NCBI GenBank assembly: GCA_001275005.1
Contig: JWZX01002166.1
Location: 1-17,797 of the forward strand
Origin: Chrysochromulina tobinii
Lineage: Eukaryota; Haptophyta; Prymnesiales; Chrysochromulinaceae
Length of the DNA stretch: 17,797 nucleotides
Reading direction: 5' to 3'
The notes beneath the pieces were generated by a model, which did not search any database, was not told the origin of the DNA, and was given only the letters and a program-made list of their open reading frames with translations. The first letter of the stretch is position 1. Every line of letters begins with the position of its first letter. The translations under genes were made by a program, and so were the position numbers. This document shows, one piece after another, positions 11,501-17,458 of this stretch.

Positions 11501-11506
11501 CAACAT
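2276..11506 (-). CDS. Membrane-anchored bacterial-type alpha-2-macroglobulin
   Basis: Six exons on the minus strand: 11506-9323, 9213-8954, 8794-7510, 7433-6768, 6525-3791 and 3707-2276, giving about 2853 residues. All joins keep frame. Residues 1-15 form a signal peptide. An Ig/SbsA-like region and macroglobulin domains follow; DRAVYKPNDT joined to VRCKGYVRW is the classic strand motif of bacterial homologues. A Met/Gly/Ala-rich segment at about 1510-1600 sits where the protease bait region lies. The A2M domain begins near 1601 (RSAFESTPLFMPRIPID, then WRLPDNTGAYELRAYAV). An alpha/alpha toroid follows, but its GCxEQ thioester is absent: the region near 1881-1895 reads LIALPRWNDEPDAAS. The last macroglobulin-type sandwich (VEDWLPAGLEPIDP) is followed by an EGF-like module (2536-2565), a Pro/Ser linker, a transmembrane helix (about 2768-2790) and a 63-residue tail. 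Expected to be a surface protein that traps proteases or scaffolds the envelope; function is inferred. It shares a divergent promoter with the oxygenase gene. Confidence 0.85.
3708..3790 (-). other. A2M intron 5, introner-like
   Basis: An 83-nt GT-AG intron in phase 2. It opens with GTGCGCCGTGGGCCCGC (3790-3774), a perfect 17-nt copy of the first 17 nt of the next exon (3707-3691). The body is tandem TGATGGCCTC/TGATGACCTC units and it ends CCCTCATCAG. Removing it restores the protein as RQRCAVGPPLAAV. Confidence 0.85.
5512..5550 (-). repeat. In-frame (CAG)13 tract
   Basis: Thirteen perfect CAG codons on the coding strand (CTG on +) encode Gln at about residues 1791-1803 of the macroglobulin, in a linker between domains. 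It is a pure triplet run and so a likely length-polymorphic microsatellite. Confidence 0.95.
5639..5736 (-). repeat. Diverged 24-nt direct repeat, possible cryptic intron
   Basis: Coding-strand GTTCACACTCGAACCTTCAC (from 5736) recurs with one mismatch starting at 5662, a spacing of 74 nt, so the copies are read in different frames. GT at 5736 and CAG ending at 5665 would delimit a stop-free 72-nt intron. Its removal gives EEATFTLGPSQSVEVLF, closer to the usual macroglobulin strand. I kept it as exon because the frame stays open. Confidence 0.45.
6511..6732 (-). repeat. Three 74-bp tandem units in A2M intron 4
   Basis: Three nearly identical 74-bp units start at 6511, 6585 and 6659 on +. Each holds three copies of the 10-bp unit (TGATTGCCTC or TGATTGTCTC) and one copy of the exon-edge sequence GGAGCAGAGCGCCGAGCTGAG with its potential CAG acceptor. 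The array was therefore amplified together with its splice acceptor. Confidence 0.9.
6526..6767 (-). other. A2M intron 4, amplified introner-like
   Basis: A 242-nt phase 0 intron from CAA|GTGAGTGCC to GAGCAG|AGCGCC. The join gives PSLVEQSAELSVDALLASY. It holds the three 74-bp units, so there are three equivalent acceptors; the last one is assigned because using an upstream acceptor would retain 74 or 148 nt and break the frame. The exon edge TCGAGCAA and the intron end TGGAGCAG are related, suggesting an old duplication across the site. Confidence 0.75.
7434..7509 (-). other. A2M intron 3, introner-like with 30-nt duplication
   Basis: A 76-nt phase 0 intron. Its first 30 nt (7509-7480, beginning GTGCGTGTGACGAACCC) are a perfect copy of the first 30 nt of the next exon (7433-7404). 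The remaining 46 nt are TGATGACCTC-type units ending CCCTCATCAG. Splicing leaves exactly one copy and reads EAPRVRVTNPFQSAELRAL. Confidence 0.9.
7705..7766 (-). repeat. In-frame 39-nt partial tandem duplication
   Basis: Two 23-nt copies with two mismatches, spaced 39 nt, encode LLEDSES twice (LLEDSESVIHETRLLEDSES) in macroglobulin exon 3, next to an Ala-rich run. The spacing is a multiple of three, so the frame is preserved. Confidence 0.8.
8795..8953 (-). other. A2M intron 2, pyrimidine-rich minisatellite
   Basis: A 159-nt phase 2 intron. It starts GTACGGCGAGCGCTCGATC and the next exon starts GTACGGTGAGCACTCGATC, a 19-nt duplication with two differences. The body is a pyrimidine-rich minisatellite of CCCTCCTTCAC units rather than the TGAT unit. 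The intron is 53 codons long with no stop, so retention would insert 53 residues. The join gives PPNARYGEHSIMLLQ. Confidence 0.85.
9214..9322 (-). other. A2M intron 1, decayed introner-like
   Basis: A 109-nt phase 0 intron between YKPNDT and VRCKGYVRW. The 3' half has decayed TGAT units and ends CCCTCATCAG|GTTCGC. The intron start GTACGC resembles the next exon start GTTCGC, but any duplication is largely gone. Confidence 0.85.
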
Positions 11507-11668
11507 ATAGTGTGAAAGAAGTCGAGCACCCGCGCTCGTTAATTAACGAACCGCAAGGCACCAGCTTATATACCGGTAAAAAGACACGGGGGGGGGCACA
11601 CACTGTAGCGGCGGGGGCTCTCTTTTCACGAGACTTGCTTTGCTCCACAGTGACTTTTCGCGAGCACG
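11507..11668. promoter_or_regulatory. Divergent promoter, A2M / oxygenase
   Basis: Only 162 nt separate the two start codons of divergently transcribed genes, so it must contain both 5' UTRs and core promoters. It is locally AT-rich, with TTATATACC at 11567-11575 as a possible TATA-like element facing the oxygenase, and a G run near 11588-11596. Confidence 0.6.
11536..11549. promoter_or_regulatory. 14-bp perfect palindrome
   Basis: TCGTTAATTAACGA is a perfect inverted repeat lying 30 nt upstream of the macroglobulin start codon inside the divergent promoter. It could bind a dimeric regulator serving both genes; this is inference only. Confidence 0.5.
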
Positions 11669-13586
11669 ATGAGCACCCACGAGCAGCTGACCACGCGCAG
11701 CGCCAAGCGTACGGTTTGGCGCCGGCGCCGATGCGCGCAGCTGGCCGGGGCTTTGTGTGACTCGCGCTCTCCACCGACCAAGCCCGCTCCACCGGGAGCC
11801 ATAGCGACTACCTCAAATTCAGACGACGAATTGTTGCAGGCGCCATCTCTGTGGCTGGTTTGCAACGAGGCGGGCGCACAGTTGCATGCTGGGCCCAACG
11901 CCATGAGCACCGTTCTTGGCCACGCACCCGAGGGTGACGTTTTCGAGGCGCGGCTGTTGGATATTGCTTGTGCATGGGCAAAGTTGGAAGCGTCCGAAGC
12001 ATCACGCTTGCTGGGTTTGACGGCCGCCTATGTTTGCACAAGCGGCGCCGAGACGAGCATTCGCGCCTTCGGAGGCCGTGATGCATGGTCCGGCGAGCTC
12101 TGGTTCGAGCGTGAACCGTTGGGCCGCGTGGTGCATGCACACTCGCCGCCGAAGCATGCACCACCGCGCGGATCGGCGAGCAGTTTGAAGCGGCTGAAGG
12201 CGATGGACGGTGTCAAGGTGGAGGCGGCGCCGCCGCTGCGCGCACTCGAGACCACGCTACATGCCGACGCGATAGCAAGCCTCGTCGATCGAGGCTACGT
12301 TGTCGTCGACCATGCGCTCCCGTCGGCGCTCTGTCGCAAGCTCCGGGCGGAGATGCTATCTCTCGAGGCCAACGATCAAATGTGGAATTCTCGATCGTAC
12401 GGCGCCGACGACGAAGGCTCGGCGCACAAGCACATCCACGAGACGCAGCTTGACTATAAGGAGGTGCGCCGGTTTGCGCCCACCTTTGCACGCATCGAGC
12501 ATGACCCGAGCCTCATCGATCAGCTACGTGGCTGCGTGCCTGGCCTTGAGCAGGTGCGCTGACGATCACGCCACTGAGTACCCTTGATTGCAACTGAGAC
12601 TGTGAAAAAATTGAGGTTGCAACCTGAGAGTGCTCCGCGTTTGTGTGATCTCGAGCGATCTCGAGCAGCTCGGGACGCAACACGTGCGCATCCAAATCAA
12701 CGCTGGGCACGGCGGCTGCTACACGATGCACACGGACCAGGGGTCGGTGGGCGGCAGCCACGGACAGATCCTTCACGTCACGGCCCTCTTCTACCTCAAT
12801 CCTGATTGGCAGGTGAACTGATCTCCACTGATCTCCACTGATCGCCACTGATAATTCCTCCTACGTAGTACAATCCTTGATGGCCATTGATTGCCCTTGC
12901 TTGCCATGGATTGACTTTGGTTGTCTTTGATGGCTTCTGAGAGCCTCGTGTACGTCCATGCCGAGTGGCAGCCGGGGGACGGCGGCGAGTTGCGGGTCTT
13001 CCCTTATCCACGACCCGTCGAGGTCATCGCACCTGTCGAGGGGCGGCTGGTGCTCTTCGAGCCGCGCATGGTGCATGACGTGCTCCCTAACTACAAGAAG
13101 CGCTTCTGCTTCACGCTGTGGTGCGGCGTCAAGGGTGCTGCAAGTTCCCACCAGATCGATCACGAGACTCTCAGCCGTATGGAGCTCGACCCATCTTTGG
13201 CAAGTGCGGCGGCGATCGCCGAGGCGTGGCGCCGTCGTGAGCAGCGTCCTCTCGTGTACGACGAAACCCTGCCACGTGTCATGCGCTCGCTCTTTTTGCC
13301 CGAGATGCGCATGTGCCTCGTTCGCATGGTCCATGGCGACCAGGAGCTTCGAGCCGTCACTCAGTCGCACCATGAAAGCGCCGGGCGTGAGGACATGCTG
13401 TACGGCATTCGCGCGCATCATGAGGCCATTTCAAAGGTCAATCCAGCGTGGGCGCTTGACCTGCTGCGGCAGCTTTCCGCAGTGGAGACGACACATGGCG
13501 AGGGCTACATCACCGCTGCGCGCGGCGTAGTGCGCCTCGCAGAGCTACGCGACCTTGCCCATCGTCTCGGCTCTTGGTGGATCTAG
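11669..13586 (+). CDS. Prolyl-4-hydroxylase-like 2OG-Fe(II) oxygenase
   Basis: Exons 11669-12553, 12669-12812 and 12972-13586 give 547 residues; both introns are phase 0. Residues about 60-125 look SH3b-like (HAGPNAMSTVLGHAPEG, then CAWAKLE). The oxygenase fold runs about 195-395: GYVVVDHALP opens it; iron ligands are H316 and D318 in MHTDQG and H378 in MVHDVLP; R387 in KKRFCFTLW should bind the 2-oxoglutarate carboxylate. YLNPDWQ joined to PGDGGELRVF is the typical core of this family. The family hydroxylates prolyl or other side chains using O2 and 2-oxoglutarate; the substrate here is unknown. The remaining 150 residues are unrecognised. No signal peptide is visible. The ATG at 11669 is the first ATG in this frame. 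Confidence 0.85.
12554..12668 (+). other. Oxygenase intron 1
   Basis: A 115-nt GT-AG intron from CTTGAGCAG|GTGCGC to CTCGAGCAG|CTCGGG. The last 36 nt of the intron encode LRVCVISSDLEQ, a diverged copy of the upstream exon end LRGCVPGLEQ. The 5' half has weak TGAT/TGAG units. An acceptor at AG 12628 or 12630 would break the frame, so the CAG ending at 12668 is chosen. Confidence 0.75.
12813..12971 (+). other. Oxygenase intron 2, decayed introner-like
   Basis: A 159-nt intron. Its 5' part has four 10-bp TGATCTCCAC-type units, and further TGATTGCC-like units follow near 12879-12945. The last 27 nt encode LVYVHAEWQ and are about 74% identical to the upstream exon end LFYLNPDWQ. The join gives FYLNPDWQPGDGGEL, matching the family core. 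In-frame TGA codons rule out retention as coding. Confidence 0.85.
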
Positions 13587-13711
13587 CGTAGCATTTAATA
13601 TAAGCATCCTGTAGTGGCACTGTGATCTGTGTGTGAAGTGGAGTGGACTGAGAACTGAATCTCATTTCCAACGTTTCTCACTCTAAACGACGCTCTGACC
13701 TTGCGCACCCT

Positions 13712-15061
13712 CTAATCCCTCCTCGCTGCCTGCTGCCTCATCTTGAGGCCATTTCGTTTGGCCGCTTGCTTGCTATGCCTTGAGACAACCCCTTTGATGC
13801 GCACGCCACGCTGGAATTGTTTCGAGCCCGCCATCGTGTAGTGCGCACCGCCGCCGAAGCCGCCGTAGCCGTGGTGCTGCAGCGCGCGGGCGTGCTTGTT
13901 GTCGGCAAACGAAGCCTTGAAGACGAACTGGGCGGCCAGCGCCTTTGAATGCAGCCCCTTGGCCACCGCAGTGCCGCGCAGCAGAAGCTTGTACCGTTCA
14001 CGGGCGGCAGCGCGCACAGCGAGCTTCGCCTCGAGGACGCGCTGGCTCTGTCGCAGCCGCAGGGTCCATGACTGAGCCGCAGGGGCGAACTTCTGGCGGT
14101 AGTAGGTGCGGAGGGAGCGATGCCCAAGGCGTCTCCCATCGGCAAGAACCAGCTCGAACGCGTCAGCTGCAGCGCCGCCACCAACGGCCATGCTAGCACC
14201 GTCAGCGTCGGCGTCTCCATCGCCGCCATCGCCGCCATCGCCGCCATCACCCACACTCGAAGCTCTTGCTCTCGTACCGCGCCTAGCGCTACCGGTACGC
14301 ATGGCCGACACGCCTCCCCGCGCATGCAACCCCGGCAGACCGCCAACGTAAAAGGGGCCGAGCTCATGAGCACCGGCAGCGCTCTCACAGTCTACCCGGC
14401 AGTGAGCCTTGTCGCGCATGTGGCTTCGGCACGCCTCCGCCGAGCCGAAGGCCCGTTGGCAGCATAGGCACACGCCACGCCTTTCCACCTTCTCCTGCAA
14501 GTACGCGAACAGCCGCCGCGGCTCCGCCAAACGGTCGGCAAAAGGTACGACGAACGAGTGCTGCCGGCGCATGTAGGACACGTTGGCCTCAAAGGACGCG
14601 GACACGTGGCCGTCGAAGAGGCTTCGTGACCACTGCGGGACCCAAGGACCATCATCCTCATCCTCCCAATCGTCGTCGTCCTCGTCACTGCCGCCACCGC
14701 CGGTGCCGGTGGCCTCCGCCTCCTGGCCGGCACGAGCGCTGTCACGAGCGCCAGGAGTTACCGGCTGCTGCGTAGCTGGTCCAGCTCGTCCAGCCGCATC
14801 GTTCTCGATGTCATCGGTGACACGTTCAGAAGCGACCTCCTGCTCGCTGTGGGTGTTTGTTCTCTGCGCGCCTGTGGCTTCCAGCAGCGGTGGAGTAGCT
14901 TGCGCTTTGGCCACAAGCTGCATATACTTCTTGCTGCGCAGGTAGCTCTCATACGTGGAGCGCGAGCGAAATTTCTTCTTCGTGTACGGGCACACGAACT
15001 CCAGAGCGGCGTCCGACTCCGCCGCTGCGGCCGCCGCAAAATCCTTAGCAGCGTCGGACAT
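13712..15061 (-). CDS. Rei1/ZNF622-like pre-60S ribosome biogenesis factor
   Basis: Single exon, 449 residues; the first true ATG is at 15061 (the frame is open upstream through non-ATG codons). The RRQHSFVVPFADRLAEPRRLFAYLQEKV segment (about 165-192) and the C2H2 finger with C198, C201, H214 and H220 are diagnostic of the Rei1 family, cytoplasmic factors that mature 60S subunits and recycle export factors. FELVLADGRRLGHRSLRTYYRQ near 302-322 and the basic C-terminus also fit. Oddities: the family's first N-terminal finger is missing, and the next one (FVCPYTKKKFRSRSTYESYLRSKKY, 22-46) keeps only one Cys of four ligands. Acidic (125-137) and Gly/Asp (271-282) low-complexity inserts are present, the latter a 9-bp repeat at 14217-14248. 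No intron is needed. Confidence 0.85.
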   Translation of the reverse strand: MSDAAKDFAAAAAAESDAALEFVCPYTKKKFRSRSTYESYLRSKKYMQLVAKAQATPPLLEATGAQRTNTHSEQEVASERVTDDIENDAAGRAGPATQQPVTPGARDSARAGQEAEATGTGGGGSDEDDDDWEDEDDGPWVPQWSRSLFDGHVSASFEANVSYMRRQHSFVVPFADRLAEPRRLFAYLQEKVERRGVCLCCQRAFGSAEACRSHMRDKAHCRVDCESAAGAHELGPFYVGGLPGLHARGGVSAMRTGSARRGTRARASSVGDGGDGGDGGDGDADADGASMAVGGGAAADAFELVLADGRRLGHRSLRTYYRQKFAPAAQSWTLRLRQSQRVLEAKLAVRAAARERYKLLLRGTAVAKGLHSKALAAQFVFKASFADNKHARALQHHGYGGFGGGAHYTMAGSKQFQRGVRIKGVVSRHSKQAAKRNGLKMRQQAARRD

Positions 15062-15373
15062 GGTACAGTACAGTTTAGTCAAGTCAAGTCAAGTCAAGTT
15101 TGCGAAAGGGTCAAGTTTACGAAAAGGTCAGCAGAACGAACGACGAACCCGTGAACGCACCCCAGAAGCACAGGAGCACGCTCACACCTGCTCAGACGAG
15201 GCTCGCGTGGTTCGTAACGATCAGAACGAGTTTGTCTTGGCGGCGTCGCCCACGGCTAAAGGGAAACGGAGGCGCAATCCTGCCGTGCTGCGTGCGGCCC
15301 GCAGCCCCTGCGTGGCGCGGCGCCGGCGGTGGCAGCGGTGGCGAATTTTTCTCGAGAGAAAATTCTTGCATCT
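15062..15373 (-). promoter_or_regulatory. Rei1-like upstream region and 3' UTR of next gene
   Basis: This 312-nt gap between two minus-strand genes should hold the Rei1-like promoter and the 3' UTR of the membrane protein. It contains a (GTCAA)4 pentanucleotide run at 15078-15098, 17 nt before the start codon, and a doubled GTCAAGTTTRCGAAARGG at 15094-15128. No upstream coding exon is visible. Confidence 0.55.
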
Positions 15374-16491
15374 TTACGCGACGTCGCTCTCCTCGTCCTC
15401 GCCCTCCATTTCCTCAAGCGCGGCGAGGACGGCCGCGGCCCAGTTCGGCACGCTGATGTCCGCGGCCGGGTCGAGATCCACCTGATGAGGGAGGCAATCA
15501 GAGGTCATCAGAGGCAATCAGAGGCAATCAGAGGCCATCAAGGGAGTGGCAGGTCGAGATCCACCCCCGCTGCCACATCAACGTTCCAGCGCGAGAGCAG
15601 CCGCAACGGGAAGGCCTGTCGATTGGCGCTCTGCGCGGGAAAGACGTGCGACTGCGCCGAAGCGAGCTTCTTGTCGTGATTGTCGGGCGGCGTGACCGTC
15701 ATGCTCCACTGGTGGCGCGTCTTGCCGTACACCCAGCTGAGCGCCGAGTCAAAGACAACCCGAACATGCTGATGAGGCGTCTCATCGGCACTCGAGCTCA
15801 TCAGGTAGTAGACGCGCCGGCAGCCGTGCGTGCAGAACCAGTCGCCCTCCCAGAGACTCTGCCGGAGGCGGAAGGAAGTGGGACCGGTGGCATTTGGCGG
15901 CGCAGCATCGCACCGCTCGAGCTCATACTCGGCGCCAGGCATCCACGAGATGCGCGAGAAAAGGCCGGGCGTCTTCGCGTGGAACCAGACGCGCCCCTCG
16001 TCGTCCTGGTACGCGAGTGAGAAGAAGGCATAGGGGATCCGGACGTCGTAAAAGTGGCCGATCCGCGCGCCCAGGGACAGCGATGGCTGGTTGGCCGCCC
16101 ACACGTCCATCTGCTGCGAGAAGCCGAACCACGTGTCGCGGGGCTCAAGCCACAGGTGATCCGGCAGCAGAGCGCCGCCAAATGGCACCCGTTGCCCCTC
16201 GAGTTGCTCGGGGTGGCAGCGAGTGTTGCTCGAGATGAAGTGGCAGGTGAGAAAGACGAAGATGGTGAAGACGCCACATACACTTCCCGAGATGATGGCG
16301 CACGTTCGCTTACACTCTCTCGGACTGCTGCGTCCCTCCTCGCCCAGGCAGAAGATGCATTTCAAGCATGCCGCGCCAACCGGATTATCACAGATACCGC
16401 CGCACTCATCGTCAGCGTCCACTACGCGCGTGTACACCGTCTCGGGCACTGCAATGCCCATGGGGACCAGCGAGGCGGATCCGTAATCCAT
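15374..16491 (-). CDS. Single-pass membrane protein, unknown function
   Basis: Two exons, 16491-15565 and 15481-15374, give 344 residues. The ATG at 16491 is the first real Met; the frame is open further upstream only through non-ATG codons. A Cys-rich N-terminal segment (residues about 30-64, eight Cys) precedes a transmembrane helix at about 64-86. The rest is a compact, Trp/Phe/Tyr-rich beta-type domain (GHFYDVRIPYAFFSLAYQDD, GRVWFHAKT) and the protein ends acidic (EEMEGEDEESDVA). The pattern is loosely like a tubby/LURP-type beta barrel, but I cannot confirm a family. The second exon of 36 codons is easily missed. The Rei1-like gene lies downstream in the same orientation. Confidence 0.75.
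15482..15564 (-). other. Membrane protein intron, introner-like
   Basis: An 83-nt phase 0 intron. It begins GTGGATCTCGACC (15564-15552), a perfect 13-nt copy of the next exon start (15481-15469). The body has TGATGGCCTC, TGATTGCCTC (twice) and TGATGACCTC units and ends TGATTGCCTCCCTCATCAG, nearly identical to macroglobulin introns 3 and 5. Splicing reads VAAGVDLDPAADISVPNW. Confidence 0.9.
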
Positions 16492-16865
16492 TCTAAGCGC
16501 TCTCAAAAACCTGTGAATGTGAAAGGGAGTCTGTTTCGTGTGAACAGGCTGAAACAACTCGGAATTACCCGGAATCTATGGCAGGGTACGCAGGATTAAA
16601 AGGAGGGGCGTAGGGCCAAGGGCTCTCATCACTCTCAAATCCAGATATGGGGGCATCATGTCATGCTTTAAAAAGGGAAACATCCGCTTCCAGGAGGCGT
16701 GTCCAAGGTTTCGTAAATGCACTGTAAGATGAAAATGGGCACACGACTCATAAATGCACAACAGGTCCAAAGTGCTCTCCGCACTCCGGACAAGAAGGCT
16801 GCATATTGAGTGAAAGTGATTCGTCACGCGAAGACGCGACGCCGAGGCTCAATCGCGTTGAGGTT
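16492..16865 (-). promoter_or_regulatory. Upstream of membrane protein; 3' UTR of Cys-rich gene
   Basis: A 374-nt gap between two minus-strand genes, less GC-rich than the exons. It should hold the membrane-protein promoter and the Cys-rich gene's 3' UTR. I see no convincing TATA box, repeat or extra exon. Confidence 0.5.
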
Positions 16866-17458
16866 CTATGGCCGGATCATGGCCTGCACGTCAACGGCCT
16901 TGGGCACATCCTTAGCGTTCGCCACGTTCTTGGCCTGGTCCATCTCTGTCCCGTTCTCGCCTTTGGCCTTGTCGTCCTTGGCCTTGCTCTTCACGACGCT
17001 TGCACGTGTCGCGCAGCATGCCGTCTTGGGGTAGATGGAGCAAAATGGCAAGGGGGTGATGATGATCGGCGTGTCGCTGTCGCACGGGCAGGAGACCTGG
17101 ATGTCGCAGCAGAAGAAGACGCCCTGGACTTTGATAATAGTCTTGTTGCAAACGCATGTCGGACCGCAGCAGCAGCACGCCGCCGGAGTAAAGGCACCAA
17201 GGCAGCACTTGACCTGCACGCATTGCGAACACGGTCGGGTGTGAGAAATCGTTGGTGTCAGCAGACGAGGAGCAGCATGAAGCAAGACGAGCGGCAGGTG
17301 AAGCAGCAACAGGACGAGAAAGCACGGGGTTCAGCTGAACTCACATCGGCACAGCATAGCATCACATCGCAACTGCATCCAATGTTGGGGGGGCAGACGA
17401 TTGCTGCATTGCAGCAGCCGCAGCCTGCGACGAGAGTGTCCACGCTACACCAGCCCAT
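16866..17458 (-). CDS. Small Cys-rich protein with basic tail
   Basis: Two exons, 17458-17345 and 17213-16866, give 153 residues; the intron is phase 0 between CCAD and VKCCLG. Twenty-four Cys fall in the first 105 residues, many as CC pairs and one CCCC, including VFFCCDIQVSCPCDS and PFCSIYPKTACC. The last 45 residues lack Cys and are Lys/Asp/Ala-rich. The Met at 17458 is the first ATG in frame. There is no clear signal peptide. I do not recognise a named family; metal binding, disulfide packing or palmitoylation are all possible. The splice model is supported because both flanking exons share the dense Cys pattern while the intron does not. Confidence 0.65.
17214..17344 (-). other. Cys-rich gene intron
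   Basis: A 131-nt GT-AG intron, GAT|GTGAGTTCAG to GCGTGCAG|GTCAAG. In the exon 1 frame it hits TGA (17258-17260) before the acceptor. It has no TGATTGCC unit and no clear flanking duplication, so it looks like an ordinary or very old intron. Confidence 0.7.

Noticed and set aside
12630-12821. Stand-alone small protein with the HTD motif
   Set aside because: It is exon 2 of the oxygenase with intron sequence at both ends; it lacks the distal His and Arg.
12921-12971. Possible separate start for the oxygenase C-terminal half
   Set aside because: The Met lies in intron 2; only the spliced protein contains the complete set of catalytic ligands.
15062-15082. Upstream start for the Rei1-like protein (MTKLYCT)
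   Set aside because: The first codon there is TTG; the first ATG is at 15061.
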